This document shows positions 33,193 through 43,776 of a stretch of 64,000 bases of DNA, piece by piece. Both the position numbers and the translations under genes were made by a program. The stretch is from an uncultured Lactobacillus sp. Lineage in GTDB: Bacteria; Bacillota; Bacilli; Lactobacillales; Lactobacillaceae. The notes beneath the pieces were generated by a model. The model made no database searches. It worked only from the letters and a program-made list of their open reading frames with translations, and was not told the DNA's origin. Each line of letters begins with the position of its first letter. The first letter of the stretch is position 1. The stretch is from the NCBI GenBank assembly GCA_910587695.1, contig CAJUNC010000004.1:22975-86974 (forward strand). The letters are read 5' to 3'.

Positions 33193-36100
33193 TCACGGTA
33201 ATTCAACAGCTTGATCAAGTTCAACTAAATAAAGATATTTATGGGTCACAGGTTTATTTAAGATCTGTTCCAAAGCCGTTTGATATAAATTCAGCTGCCC
33301 TTGATAGCGCTGTTTGACCTTTTCGACCCCATCTTTGCCATAAATATGATCGGTCTTGTAATCAAAGAGAACGACCTCATCATTTTCAGTGATAAAATAA
33401 CCATCCATGATCCCGTGGACTAAGATCGGATCGGTCAATGTGTCATCCAAGTCATTAAAGACTTTACCTGCTGGCAAGACCATTGAGAAAGCTACTTCAC
33501 GCTTGGCTCGCATATGGTTTTTTAAGAGATCTTTGCCTAACGGTGTCGCATAAAAGGCTACGAGCTTAGTAACATCGATCTGTTTAGCTACTTCAGGTGT
33601 GATCAAGCCATCAGCGCTCAAACATTGCAATAGATCATCTACCGTCGTGATCGTTGGTGGCTGAGTCAGATCCATTTCTTGGAACAGCAAGTGAATACCC
33701 GTCCCGATGGCAGCTGGTGTCACCCGAACTTCTTCTGTCATAAAGCGCGGTTTTCTAAAATCACCGACTTCACGATTAGCCGTTGTCTCTGGCGTGATCT
33801 TTGCCATTTTCTCAAGGTCAGGATCATCAAACAAACGCTTGATATCCGAAACAGCTTGATAAGCAGCAGTTCTAGTTGCAGATTTGTGTTGATACTCACC
33901 TGCTAGGATCTGATCGATCTTAGTTATCATCTCAGAGGTAAGTTTGGTTTGAGCTGTTGTTTGCTCATCAAACCACTTAGTTAGATCTACTTGCGATAAC
34001 CGTTGTTCATCAGCAATATCGTTGTAATCAGCAAAATTCAATTCAAATTCTGCTGGTATCTCGTCTAAAACTGCGTGTGGTTGCCCTAAAAGATCAAATG
34101 CTTGGGCAATGTTTTTATGACGTGCAACTGCTGGCAAGATCCAATCCATAAAATTTTTAGCATTTGCGCGAACATCATCTGGCAATAACACTTCCGAAGT
34201 TTGAGCCTTTTTTACCAATTTTTCTACCTGTTCACGTGAATCGTATCCTGCTACGATAAAGAGTTTTTCTTTAGCACGTGTCAATGCAACATATAACAAG
34301 CGCATCTTTTCAGCAGCACTCTTATTTCTAGCGGTTTGTTTAGCAAGATTTTTGACCAAAGTCTCATGTTCGATTCGGCGCTCTTGATCTAAGTAATTCA
34401 TCGCTAGACCTGCTTTTTCACTTAAAATATACTTTTTATCTAATGAACGCATATTGAATTTTTTAGCCGCATCGATCAAAAAGACGATCGGAAACTCTAG
34501 CCCCTTACTGCCGTGGATCGTCATGATATTGACCGTATCATCGCTTGTTTTTAAGACAGCCTCTGAGAGATCATCTTGCTTTTCTTGCATCTTTTTGATA
34601 AAACCAATGAACTGAAATAGCCCCTTAAAACTGCTTTGTTCATACATCGCAGCTCTTTCATAAAGTGCGTGCAGATTAGCTTGCCGCTGAGGTCCCCCAG
34701 GCATGCCCCCGACATAATCTAAAAAGCCAGTCTGCTCATAGATCGCCAAGATCAAGGTAGCTAATTCATTTTGATGTGCGAGATCTCTAAAACCTTGCAA
34801 CTGCTTCATAAAACGTGCGATCTTAGCATAGAGTGCTTGGACAAATGGCTCTTTTCCCTGATCGCCTGGATCTTGATAGAATTTTTCTAAAGCGTGGAAA
34901 TAATCACCACTCTTATCATTGATCCGCAAATAAGCTAACTCATTTTCCTTTAGCCCTACGATCGGCGAACGCAAAACTGCAGCAAGTTCGATATCTTGAT
35001 AAGGATTGTCGATCAAAGCTAAAAGTGCCAACATGATCCGCAATTCTGTCGTTTGAAAATAATTTTGCGACTTTTGCACATAAAATGGGATCTCTAGGCG
35101 CTTCAACTCTTCAGATAATAATAAATGATTGGTTCGCGTCTCTGATAAGATAGCAATATCGCCGTATGTGATCGGACGCATCTGGCCTAATTCACGGTCA
35201 TAGATAGCAAACTTTCCATCATGCAATTCTTTGATCTTCTTTGCCACTAAAGCGATCTGACCTTCTTGATTGGAATTGATCTCAAAATCAGGTCCCATCG
35301 CTTCTGGATCTTGATCCCACCGCATTTTTATTGGCTTTTTAGCTGGATCATTCAAAGGATCTTCTTCTGAAGTATATAACAAGATCTCGGTCGGTAGCGA
35401 CATTTCAGGATAATCTTTAGCCCCATAAACTAACTGCGCATTTTTGTCATAATCCATTTCTCCGATCTTTTGATCCATGAGTTGAGAAAAGATAAAGTTC
35501 GTCGTTGCAGTGATATTTTCAGCTGAGCGGAAATTCTCAGCTAAGATTATCCGCTCATTTGGATCATTTAAGCGACCAAATTTGTGATATTTACCTAAAA
35601 ATAGCGTCGGATCGGCCAAACGAAACGCATAGATCGACTGCTTGACATCCCCAACCATAAACATATTATCCTGTGCCAAAGTAGTCAAGATCGCTTCTTG
35701 AAGCTGATTAGTATCTTGATACTCATCGACCATGATCTCTTGGTAGCGTGCTTGCAAGAGTTCTTTGACACTTGTATCTTCTTGTTGGCGTAAGATCTTT
35801 AAAGTCAGATGTTCTAAATCACTAAATTCCAAGACATGGCGTCGCTTTTTCTCCGCTTGATAGCGACGCATGAAGCGCAAGACCACTTCAGCAGCCTTCT
35901 TAGCCAATATCTCAGCTTGTTTAAATAGCTCAACGACCTCGCTTTCTTGAGCATTAAAATAATTGATCAAAAGTTCGTTCAACTGTTTTTTCGTCTCATC
36001 GCGCAGAGCTTGAGCTTGATTTTTTAGCACTTTTTGCTCATCATCCAAGCGTGCTGCAGGAGCACGCTTGAATTTTACTGTCTCTAAAGTCACTTTTAGA

Positions 36101-36936
36101 TCGTTATAGGAGAGCTTTGTCAGATCAAGCTTAGCTAGTTTACTCAGTTCTTGTTCTTCTGTGCGATAAAGAGCTTTTAATTTAGCTAACTTATCTTCTG
36201 GATCAGCGATATCCTCTAAGAGTAGCGTTGCTTGTCCTAGATAGTCAGCGAATTTTTGCAATTGCTCAGTGACATACGGAACGAATTCATTGCGATAAAA
36301 TCCACTTTGTTCTAAATTTCCAGCTTCCAAATGATAATTTTTAGCCAAATTTTCAAGCCAAGCTTTAGGGTCAGGATTGACATTTGCAAAATCAAATAAC
36401 TCCATTACAAGTTCAGTCAGACCATCATCACTGCGGTCATTAGAAAAGTTCAATGTCAATCGTTCAAACAAAGGATCTAACTTACCATAAAGTTCTTCAC
36501 GAAGATCTTCCCAAACACTTTCGCGCAGTAAAGCCCGCTCAGTTTCATCAGTCAGCAAGCGAAAATCAGGATCGATCTGGGCTAAATAATAATATTTTTG
36601 GACCATGCGCAAACAAAATGCATCGATCGTACTGATATCAGCAACATTGAGCTTTGTCAGTTGTTGTAAATAAAACCGCTTCGTCTCAGGTTCAGATTCA
36701 GCATTGATCGCTTGTCGCAAAGCACCTTGGATCCGTTCTTTCATTTCCCGTGCTGCAGCTTCAGTAAAGGTCAAGATCAACATCTCATCTACCGCTGTTT
36801 TCTCTTTGATCTTTCTGATGACCCGTTCGACTAGCACTCTAGTCTTTCCTGAGCCGGCTGAAGCAGCAACCAAAATATTTTTACCTTCATCATTGATCGC
36901 CTGGAGCTGACCAGGTGTAAATTTGATCTCAGCCAT
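33193..36936 (-). CDS. rexA: ATP-dependent helicase/nuclease subunit A (RexA/AddA)
   Basis: A 1247-residue UvrD-like helicase fused to a C-terminal RecB-type nuclease. It is part of the RexAB complex, which processes double-strand DNA ends for recombination and degrades linear foreign DNA. Walker A ASAGSGKTR lies at about 24-32; DEYQDTNQLQ, VGDVKQSIYAFR and the helicase motif VALTRAKEKLF follow; the nuclease motif is LFDYKTD near the C terminus. The start codon overlaps the last base of the upstream rexB, so the two are translationally coupled in the order B-A usual for Lactobacillales. AddA is the equivalent name in Bacillus. Both halves appear intact. Confidence 0.95.
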   Translation of the reverse strand: MAEIKFTPGQLQAINDEGKNILVAASAGSGKTRVLVERVIRKIKEKTAVDEMLILTFTEAAAREMKERIQGALRQAINAESEPETKRFYLQQLTKLNVADISTIDAFCLRMVQKYYYLAQIDPDFRLLTDETERALLRESVWEDLREELYGKLDPLFERLTLNFSNDRSDDGLTELVMELFDFANVNPDPKAWLENLAKNYHLEAGNLEQSGFYRNEFVPYVTEQLQKFADYLGQATLLLEDIADPEDKLAKLKALYRTEEQELSKLAKLDLTKLSYNDLKVTLETVKFKRAPAARLDDEQKVLKNQAQALRDETKKQLNELLINYFNAQESEVVELFKQAEILAKKAAEVVLRFMRRYQAEKKRRHVLEFSDLEHLTLKILRQQEDTSVKELLQARYQEIMVDEYQDTNQLQEAILTTLAQDNMFMVGDVKQSIYAFRLADPTLFLGKYHKFGRLNDPNERIILAENFRSAENITATTNFIFSQLMDQKIGEMDYDKNAQLVYGAKDYPEMSLPTEILLYTSEEDPLNDPAKKPIKMRWDQDPEAMGPDFEINSNQEGQIALVAKKIKELHDGKFAIYDRELGQMRPITYGDIAILSETRTNHLLLSEELKRLEIPFYVQKSQNYFQTTELRIMLALLALIDNPYQDIELAAVLRSPIVGLKENELAYLRINDKSGDYFHALEKFYQDPGDQGKEPFVQALYAKIARFMKQLQGFRDLAHQNELATLILAIYEQTGFLDYVGGMPGGPQRQANLHALYERAAMYEQSSFKGLFQFIGFIKKMQEKQDDLSEAVLKTSDDTVNIMTIHGSKGLEFPIVFLIDAAKKFNMRSLDKKYILSEKAGLAMNYLDQERRIEHETLVKNLAKQTARNKSAAEKMRLLYVALTRAKEKLFIVAGYDSREQVEKLVKKAQTSEVLLPDDVRANAKNFMDWILPAVARHKNIAQAFDLLGQPHAVLDEIPAEFELNFADYNDIADEQRLSQVDLTKWFDEQTTAQTKLTSEMITKIDQILAGEYQHKSATRTAAYQAVSDIKRLFDDPDLEKMAKITPETTANREVGDFRKPRFMTEEVRVTPAAIGTGIHLLFQEMDLTQPPTITTVDDLLQCLSADGLITPEVAKQIDVTKLVAFYATPLGKDLLKNHMRAKREVAFSMVLPAGKVFNDLDDTLTDPILVHGIMDGYFITENDEVVLFDYKTDHIYGKDGVEKVKQRYQGQLNLYQTALEQILNKPVTHKYLYLVELDQAVELP

Positions 36937-39900
36937 TATTTTTCCTCCTTAGCTTGTAAAAGTTTTAAAATATCGGCTGGCTTTTTTGTTGGAAGCCGAT
37001 AATAATTATTTTCGGGCAACATCGGATCAAACTGCATGACCGCTTCATACGGTGTGTATTGTAACGCCGAACCATCTTTGAACAAGGCTGGCAACAAATC
37101 GAGCCGTCCACTAAAGATCATATCCGTTGCTTGTTTGATCAATTCCTCATTGTGTAACAACAACGCTTCCAACTGATCAGCAGTCACTAATTGTGCACCT
37201 GATGCTTTATAACTCCCATTCTTGTTTCGTCTAAACGGATAGATCAATGAATTCCCTGAACTCTCGAGCAAACTTTCATCCAGACCCTCTAAAACATCAG
37301 CTTGATCTATTAATAGCCCATTATATTTGTTCTTTTTGAGTACTTCATCTGTATAGACGGCTTGATAGATCTCTTTTTGTTTGAATGTTGGATTGTAAAG
37401 ATGCATATACATCGCTCCAGCTGTAGCGATCTGTTCTTTAGTAGCACCCTTAACTAAAGTCGTCTTATTCTTGAGTAAAGCATCCAAATACGTCAATAAT
37501 TGTAGCGCTAGGCCAAAATAGGCTTTTACATGATCAAACTTCTTTGCACTTGACTTGTAATCGACTAAACTTAGATAATGCTTATCACCTAGAACCAATT
37601 CATCGATCCGATCGATCTTACCGCGTACTGTCACTAAACGATCATTTGGCGTTGTAAATTGCAACCCAGCTAGACCAGATAATTCACCCACGTGTCCAAA
37701 TAAAGCTTCGGTTTGGATCGTCTTTAACTTGCTAAATTGTCGCTGTTTGTGGATCGCTCCCCCAACTTGTTTAGCCGCTGCATTTAATTGTCGCGCCAAA
37801 AAACGCATTCGGTTAGAACTATCCAAGATCTTAAATTGAGGCAAACGTTTAGTCAACTCGACACTTTCTCTAAAGTAAGCATCAAATTCGGGGCCCTTTA
37901 ATAATTTGAGATCTTGGCCATTTTTTAAGAGCAATTTGAAAAATGTATCGAGCAGCGTATGGAAGTATTCTCCCGTATTGGCCGCATTCATTTCAAATAT
38001 CTCACGTTCTTTTAATCCCAAACCATATTTTAGGAAATATTCATACGGATTAGCATAAAAGTCTTCTAGCCGTGAGATCGACGTCTTTAATTCTTTACCA
38101 TACAAACCTTTAACACTTTCAGGAGTCAGTTGTTCAGGAATGTTTTTATAGTCCAAACTCTGATTTAGCTGTTCAAATAACAGTTTAGTCGCAGGATCTT
38201 GTTGAAATCTTTGGAATAGATGATCCCAAACTTCAGGCAATTTCCGCTGTTCGGTGAGCGCTTGGCGTTCGACCTTGATAAGTTCGCTCATAGTGGTCCG
38301 TTTAGTACCGATATAACTTAGAGCATCACTTGCCCCATCATTTTTATGGGCATAGTTTACTGGAAGCTCTAAAGCTTGTTTGATCCGCTCAATATATGGT
38401 GAACATTTAAGATCGAGCTGATCATTATCACTACGCGGATAACTCAAAAAGAGTTTTTGAGTTGGCGTCAAGAAAGCAAGGTAATTCAAAAAAGGCTCAT
38501 TGGCTAAAACATGTTCAGTATCATCGGGAAGGTAATTCGTTTCGCTTAGTGTTGGTCGTAACATTTCCTTATCATGATCGGAAAATAAGCCTTCACTGAC
38601 AGCAATATCTGGCATCACTAAGTCTGTAGCCCCTAAAAGCATGACGACCTTTTTGTCATTTGGTTGGACCATCCCACTTTCAGAGATGACAACTTGATCT
38701 AAAGTCGTTGGGACTTGACTATAGGTCGCTCCTTCAAAACCTGCTTGGAGTAGATCTAAGAAATCTTGGGGCTCAAATGGTTGCTCACCTAAGATCTCCA
38801 CATACTCATCTAAAAGATCACAAAAAGTTCCCCAAACCTGTTCTTCACGCGTTGAAGCATCGACAGCTCCTGATGTTAAAGCTTGCTTACGCCAAATATC
38901 TAGCTGCTCGACTACACCTGCATCGACTAAAAATTCATACAACAAGCTAGCAGCCGCTTTTCCAGTATTAGCTTTAGCAAGCTTTGCATAAAATGGTGGT
39001 AGGAGTTCTTTTACATGATTTTTGATCAAATTGATCTTAGCTGTGATCTCATCTTCATTTTTAGTTCGCGCTCCAAAATCACTAGTTCCAAACCGATAAT
39101 AGACCCAATCTTCACCTAACCATCCCTTTTTACGATAACCAAATTTAAGGACTTGATTTTCGGCTAGGTCAAGGGCTTGTCGATACTTAGCTAATGGCAT
39201 GGATCTACCTTCATGTTTTGGTAGCAACAACTCTGTCTTTAACAAGCGCATCATATCTTCATAGCGGTAGTTACGCTGTTCGACCAAAAAGAGTGCTTGG
39301 ATCAATTCGACTAAGGGATGATCGGACATCTTTTTTTGTAGGTCGGTAAAAAATGGGATCTCAAATTGCTCAAATGTCGGTTGCAAAATATTTTTATACG
39401 GATCTAAATGGCGCGTCAATAATATAAAATCTTGATAACGATACCCCTCAAGCAAGACCATCTGCCGGATCTTTGTTGCTAAATATTTAACTTCTTCTAA
39501 ACGATCATCGGCTTCGATGAGTTGTAGATCTCCTTGCACTTTAGAGGTCAAAGTAAATGGTTTTAGATCATTTGAAGCGATCCAATAATTTTCCAGCGTA
39601 ACTAAGTCAGCACTGACACGGTCTTGTTTAGCAAAGTTATCGACCCTGACTTTAACATGTTCATGACGTGCTAGTTGATACAAACGATAATACACTTGAC
39701 CTGAGCGATAAAAAAGCTCATTTGCTTCTGGAGCATGATGGACATACGGGCGATCTAAGACTAAAGAAACAATCACTTGTTTTGCATTTTGCAATAAACT
39801 AGTGATGATCTGATATTCGCCGGCGTTGAACTGTGAAAAACCATCCAAGATAAAATAACTGTGACTAAGATCACTTTGAGCCAACTTTTTAGCTAAGGCT

Positions 39901-40469
39901 TCTAACATATTAGCTGTGCCGAGATATTTTCCCTGGATATGTTGCTCAAATTCTCGATAAACGATACTTAGATCGTGCAACTTAGCTACTAGATCGGTAT
40001 CTTTGCTCTGTTCTAACAATTCATAACTATGCCACAGATCTGCACTTGTGATCAAAGCTAAGCTCAATTCGATCAATTGACCAGCTAATTGTGACACAAA
40101 GCCTGTCTGGGTCTGTTCACTCTTAAAGATCGTCAATTCATCATTTTTAGTTCGCAAGATCTTATGGACCAACATATTAGCCCCAGCAGCCGATAGCCGA
40201 GGTAACTGGTAGCTAGGATCATTTTTCATAAAATACCAAGCTAACCGTGAAAAAGAAAGGATCTGGATATCCGTAGCAGCTAAGAGATCCTGCCCACTAC
40301 TTTGCCGTAACTGATCTAAAACAAAAACTTCAGTCGCAAATTTTATATGATTGGGAACGATGTAATATATTTTGGCCTGAGGGTCTGTTTGACTGATATT
40401 TTTTATCTGCTCTAACAATATCGCTTGGTGATCTTTAGCCGCTGTGCCTAGCACAAAATTCAAACTCAT
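36936..40469 (-). CDS. rexB: ATP-dependent helicase/nuclease subunit B (RexB type)
   Basis: An 1177-residue partner of RexA. The N-terminal region resembles an inactivated helicase: the position of the Walker A loop reads VLGTAAKDHQ, without the GKS/T of AddB. The C-terminal nuclease domain has SLVDYKSS (RecB-type metal-binding motif). The four cysteines that hold the iron-sulphur cluster in Bacillus AddB are not evident, which places it with RexB of lactobacilli and streptococci. It provides one of the two nuclease activities of the complex and probably the Chi-recognition scaffold. It is the first gene of the rexBA operon, 86 bp after prs on the same strand, with a terminator between. Confidence 0.93.
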   Translation of the reverse strand: MSLNFVLGTAAKDHQAILLEQIKNISQTDPQAKIYYIVPNHIKFATEVFVLDQLRQSSGQDLLAATDIQILSFSRLAWYFMKNDPSYQLPRLSAAGANMLVHKILRTKNDELTIFKSEQTQTGFVSQLAGQLIELSLALITSADLWHSYELLEQSKDTDLVAKLHDLSIVYREFEQHIQGKYLGTANMLEALAKKLAQSDLSHSYFILDGFSQFNAGEYQIITSLLQNAKQVIVSLVLDRPYVHHAPEANELFYRSGQVYYRLYQLARHEHVKVRVDNFAKQDRVSADLVTLENYWIASNDLKPFTLTSKVQGDLQLIEADDRLEEVKYLATKIRQMVLLEGYRYQDFILLTRHLDPYKNILQPTFEQFEIPFFTDLQKKMSDHPLVELIQALFLVEQRNYRYEDMMRLLKTELLLPKHEGRSMPLAKYRQALDLAENQVLKFGYRKKGWLGEDWVYYRFGTSDFGARTKNEDEITAKINLIKNHVKELLPPFYAKLAKANTGKAAASLLYEFLVDAGVVEQLDIWRKQALTSGAVDASTREEQVWGTFCDLLDEYVEILGEQPFEPQDFLDLLQAGFEGATYSQVPTTLDQVVISESGMVQPNDKKVVMLLGATDLVMPDIAVSEGLFSDHDKEMLRPTLSETNYLPDDTEHVLANEPFLNYLAFLTPTQKLFLSYPRSDNDQLDLKCSPYIERIKQALELPVNYAHKNDGASDALSYIGTKRTTMSELIKVERQALTEQRKLPEVWDHLFQRFQQDPATKLLFEQLNQSLDYKNIPEQLTPESVKGLYGKELKTSISRLEDFYANPYEYFLKYGLGLKEREIFEMNAANTGEYFHTLLDTFFKLLLKNGQDLKLLKGPEFDAYFRESVELTKRLPQFKILDSSNRMRFLARQLNAAAKQVGGAIHKQRQFSKLKTIQTEALFGHVGELSGLAGLQFTTPNDRLVTVRGKIDRIDELVLGDKHYLSLVDYKSSAKKFDHVKAYFGLALQLLTYLDALLKNKTTLVKGATKEQIATAGAMYMHLYNPTFKQKEIYQAVYTDEVLKKNKYNGLLIDQADVLEGLDESLLESSGNSLIYPFRRNKNGSYKASGAQLVTADQLEALLLHNEELIKQATDMIFSGRLDLLPALFKDGSALQYTPYEAVMQFDPMLPENNYYRLPTKKPADILKLLQAKEEK

Positions 40470-40520
40470 AACTTTTTTCCTTCCTAAATGTAATTTACAC
40501 CAATTATATCAAAGCAAAAC

Positions 40521-40552
40521 AAAAAAGGCTCTGTTTAAAACAGAACCCCTTT
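40521..40552 (-). terminator. Terminator downstream of prs
   Basis: An imperfect hairpin (CTCTGTTT/AAACAGAA core with AAGG/CCCTT) is followed leftward by TTTTTT. Confidence 0.8.
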
Positions 40553-40555
40553 ACT

Positions 40556-41527
40556 TTAAATATTATCGTTGTTATTGAACAAACTATCTACCGAACGATT
40601 GTGATAGATCAAAGAAATTGCTTTAGCAAAGATCGGTGCGATCGATAAAACTTTTAGCTTGGAGAATTGCTTGTTTTCTGGGATCGCGATCGTATCTGTT
40701 ACCACAACTTCTTTATATGGTGATTCCTCTAACTCTTCGACGGCACTTCCTGAAAAGACCGGATGCGTTGCACAAGCATAGATCTCACGTGCACCTGCTT
40801 TGTCCAAAGCTGCCGCTGCATCGGCCATCTTACCACCGGTATCGATCATATCATCAAAGACGATGCAGTTATGACCACTGACATCACCAATGATCGAAGA
40901 ATTTTCGATATCTAAACGAGTATCATCGCGTTTATCAACGATCGCGATCGGTGCTTTTAAGAGATCAGCTAGATTTCTTGCCCCTTTAACACTATTATGG
41001 TCAGGCGCTACGACAACGACATCTTCACAAATGCCCTTTTGCTTAAAGTAAGCAGCTTGTTCGTAGATCGCTAATAAATGATCCACTGGAATGTCGAAGA
41101 AGCCTTGTAACTGACCTGCATGTAGGTCCATTGTCACAACTCGGTCTGCCCCAGCTAATGTGATGAAATTAGCGATCATCTTGGCTGTGATCGGTTCACG
41201 CGAACGTGCTTTACGGTCAGCACGTGCATAACCATAATAAGGAATAACTGCATTGATCGAACCAGCACTGGAGCGTCGTAACGCATCCATCATGACCATC
41301 AATTCCATAAAGTTTTCATTGACCGGATCAGCGACTGATTGCACGATGAACACATCGTCTCCCCGCACACTTTCATTGATGTTGATTTGGATCTCACCAT
41401 CACTGAAATGTTTGACCGAGGCATCACACAGCTTGATCCCCAGTCCATCTGCGATTTTTTGTGCCAACGCTTGATTGGAATTCAATGCAAATAACTTGAT
41501 ATTTGCATTTTCTTGCATTTTTTCCAT
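40556..41527 (-). CDS. prs: Ribose-phosphate pyrophosphokinase (PRPP synthetase)
   Basis: A 323-residue class I enzyme that makes phosphoribosyl pyrophosphate from ribose 5-phosphate and ATP for nucleotide, histidine and tryptophan synthesis. The N-terminal flexible loop RADRKARSREPI (about 104-115), the pyrophosphate-binding segment DLHAGQLQGFFDIPVDHL and the PRPP signature VVAPDHNSVKGA and FDDMIDTGGKM are complete. The ATG is preceded by GGAGGAATTT, so the start at 41527 is clear. It is followed by its own terminator and then by the rexBA operon. Upstream sequence has TATACT-like hexamers but no riboswitch. Confidence 0.97.
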   Translation of the reverse strand: MEKMQENANIKLFALNSNQALAQKIADGLGIKLCDASVKHFSDGEIQININESVRGDDVFIVQSVADPVNENFMELMVMMDALRRSSAGSINAVIPYYGYARADRKARSREPITAKMIANFITLAGADRVVTMDLHAGQLQGFFDIPVDHLLAIYEQAAYFKQKGICEDVVVVAPDHNSVKGARNLADLLKAPIAIVDKRDDTRLDIENSSIIGDVSGHNCIVFDDMIDTGGKMADAAAALDKAGAREIYACATHPVFSGSAVEELEESPYKEVVVTDTIAIPENKQFSKLKVLSIAPIFAKAISLIYHNRSVDSLFNNNDNI

Positions 41528-41605
41528 AAATTCCTCCAGATTTTGTCTAATTACCGTTTAGCTTGATTATTAGAGACACAGTATATGTTGATTATAACAT
41601 AATTA

Positions 41606-42781
41606 TCAGTCTAGTTGGGCCTTGATCTGTTGGACCATTGCGAGCTCTTCGTTAGTTGGAACTAGCATCACTTTGACTTTTGAGTTTTCAGTTGAGATCA
41701 CACCTTCATGGTCAGCTTCATTTAGCTCTTGATCTAATTGGACACCTAAACAAGCTAGGCGTTGACAAACATCAGCACGTAACCACGGGTTGTTTTCCCC
41801 GATCCCACCGGCAAAGACCAACACATCGGCTCCACCTAATTGGGCAAAATAGCTTCCGACATAGGACACGATCTTATTTAAGTAAATATCTAAGGCTAAC
41901 TTGCAACGTTGATCTACCTGATTAGCTTTGATATCACGCATATCATCCGAATAGCCCGACAATCCTAATAATCCCGACTTTTGGTTAAAGAGTTCAAGCA
42001 CTTCATCGGCTGTTTTATCGAGTTTCTTCATTAAGAATGGCACGATCGAAGGATCGACATCACCAGCCCTAGTCCCCATCGTTAGCCCTGTCAAAGGCGT
42101 AAAGCCCATCGAACTGGCAAATGCTTTTCCATCTTTAACGGCTGAAACAGATGAACCACTACCCAAGTGCAAAGTGATCAATTTGAGATCAGCCAGTGGT
42201 TTTTCCAAAAGATCAGCTGTCTTTTGAGCCAAATATTCATGACTGATCCCGTGTTCGCCATAGCGTCTGATCCCATATTTTTGCGTCAACTCATATGGTA
42301 AACTAAAGATCGCATTTTCTTCTGGCATTTGGGTAAAAAATTGGCTGTCAAAGACCGCATATTGTGGTGTGTCTGGCATGACTTGTTGCATCAATTCGAT
42401 GTACTTTGCTTCCATTGGATTATGTAATGGAGCATGGTCACTCAATGCTAGGACTTCTTTGATCGTTGCTTGATCCATCTTAGTAGCTTGAGTAAATTTT
42501 GTTCCCCCAGCTACGACACGGTGCCCAACACATTTAATGTCAGCTAAAGATGTGATCTTTAATTCTTGGATCTTTTCAATGATCATTTCAGCTGCTTTTT
42601 CATAAGACAGGTTATCTTGTGTTTCTTGATACGTCTGATCTCCATATTTGATCTCAAACTTTGAACCTGGCGCTACCATCCGCTCCACCAAGCCCTTAGC
42701 GACGACTGATTCATCGGTCAATTCAAATAATTTCCATTTAACTGATGAACTTCCGGCATTCATTAACAAAATTTTAGGCAT
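41606..42781 (-). CDS. ackA: Acetate kinase
   Basis: A 391-residue acetokinase that interconverts acetyl phosphate plus ADP with acetate plus ATP, the energy-yielding step of acetate formation in lactic acid bacteria. Motifs: N-terminal NAGSSSVKWKLF (7-18), CVGHRVVAGG, the HLGSGSSVSAV phosphate-binding segment (about 204-214), the TMGTRAGDVDP loop and the C-terminal FAGGIGENNPWLRADVC. GGAGG lies 8 bases before the ATG. It is transcribed leftward; prs follows in the same direction after 78 bp but seems to have its own promoter. Some lactobacilli carry several ackA copies; only one is seen here. Confidence 0.97.
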   Translation of the reverse strand: MPKILLMNAGSSSVKWKLFELTDESVVAKGLVERMVAPGSKFEIKYGDQTYQETQDNLSYEKAAEMIIEKIQELKITSLADIKCVGHRVVAGGTKFTQATKMDQATIKEVLALSDHAPLHNPMEAKYIELMQQVMPDTPQYAVFDSQFFTQMPEENAIFSLPYELTQKYGIRRYGEHGISHEYLAQKTADLLEKPLADLKLITLHLGSGSSVSAVKDGKAFASSMGFTPLTGLTMGTRAGDVDPSIVPFLMKKLDKTADEVLELFNQKSGLLGLSGYSDDMRDIKANQVDQRCKLALDIYLNKIVSYVGSYFAQLGGADVLVFAGGIGENNPWLRADVCQRLACLGVQLDQELNEADHEGVISTENSKVKVMLVPTNEELAMVQQIKAQLD

Positions 42782-43020
42782 TTCTGCGCACCTCCGATAC
42801 TTTTAAGTATAACTTAAAAAGTAAAATTCAAAAAGATGCTTTATTTTCCCACATGGATTCTATTTTTGTGGAATTTGACAATAATTAATCTATTTGTTAC
42901 ATAAACGTGACAAATTGTAATTTTATCGGAATATGTATGTTATATAAAAAATGTATACTGCTAGTGTAGATAAATGAAAAGCAAGTAAATATTAAATATT
43001 TTTTTAAGGAGAGTTTACTT

Positions 43021-43608
43021 ATGGAAATGAAGAAAGTTATTACGGGAGCTGCCGCGTTATCTGGTTTAGTTGCATTAGGGCAAACAGCAAATGCTGATGA
43101 AGTTGTCGTTAAAGCTGGCGATACAGTATCTGAATTAGCCCTTAAATACAACACAACGATCGATGCGATCCAACAAGCTAATAAATTACAAGATGTAAAC
43201 TTGATCTTCGTTGGTCAACGCTTAGAAGTCGGTAGCAACGTTTTAGCTGACGCTTCCCAAGCTGCACAACAACAAGCTCAACCTGCACAAGCAGCTCCAC
43301 AAGCTCAAACTCAAGTCCAAGAAGCACAACCTCAACAACAAACACAACAAGTGCAAACAACTGCTCCACAAACTCCATCAAACGATGCTGAAGCAAGTGC
43401 TAAAGCTTGGATCGCTAACGTTGAATCAGGTGGTTCTTATACTGCTCAAAACGGCCGTTACTACGGTAAATATCAATTGACTAATTCTTACTTGGGTGGA
43501 GATTACTCCCCAGAAAACCAAGAACGTGTAGCTGATAACTATGTTGCAAATCGTTATGGTTCTTGGCAAGCAGCTAAGTCATTTTGGCTTGCTAACGGCT
43601 GGTACTAA
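43021..43608 (+). CDS. LysM-domain secreted protein, Apf/transglycosylase-like
   Basis: A 195-residue extracellular protein. Signal peptide (about 1-26, ending TANADE), one LysM domain (28-72: VVVKAGDTVSELALKYN ... VGQRLEV) that binds peptidoglycan, a long Gln/Ala/Pro-rich linker (about 78-122), and a C-terminal domain of about 70 residues (AKAWIANVESGGSYTAQNG ... SFWLANGWY) typical of aggregation-promoting factor and related lysozyme-like proteins. The glutamate in NVESGGSY is the likely catalytic residue. It acts in cell-wall remodelling, adhesion or aggregation. The gene is preceded by an AT-rich region with many TGTA-like words and by AAGGAGAG, and ends at a strong terminator. Confidence 0.9.
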   Translation: MEMKKVITGAAALSGLVALGQTANADEVVVKAGDTVSELALKYNTTIDAIQQANKLQDVNLIFVGQRLEVGSNVLADASQAAQQQAQPAQAAPQAQTQVQEAQPQQQTQQVQTTAPQTPSNDAEASAKAWIANVESGGSYTAQNGRYYGKYQLTNSYLGGDYSPENQERVADNYVANRYGSWQAAKSFWLANGWY

Positions 43609-43629
43609 TATCGATTTAAATATAACTTT

Positions 43630-43660
43630 ACGGACTCAAAAAATTTTGAGTCCGTTTTTT
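43630..43660 (+). terminator. Terminator of the LysM/Apf-like gene
   Basis: ACGGACTCAAAA and TTTTGAGTCCGT are perfect complements, followed by TTTTT. Confidence 0.93.
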
Positions 43661-43677
43661 GCGTGGTTGAGCCAATA

Positions 43678-43741
43678 ACACAATATCTAGCGATTAGCAG
43701 AGCAAAATTTATACTACATGTTGTGTAAATTGTGGTATACT
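43678..43741 (+). promoter_or_regulatory. Two NrdR-like boxes and the -10 element of nrdHIEF
   Basis: Box 1 (43678-43693) and box 2 (43711-43726) each match about 13 of 16 positions of the NrdR consensus ACACWATATATWGTGT, and their starts are 33 bp apart, close to three helical turns. A -10 TATACT (43736-43741) follows box 2. This is the usual layout for ATP/dATP-dependent repression of ribonucleotide reductase genes. Confidence 0.75.
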
Positions 43742-43776
43742 GATATCACAATCAAATTAGAAGGGGTTTTATTCTG

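Noticed and set aside
42782..43020. WalR-type binding site before the LysM/Apf-like gene
   Set aside because: Several TGTA/TGTT words are present, but none has the direct-repeat spacing of the WalR consensus.
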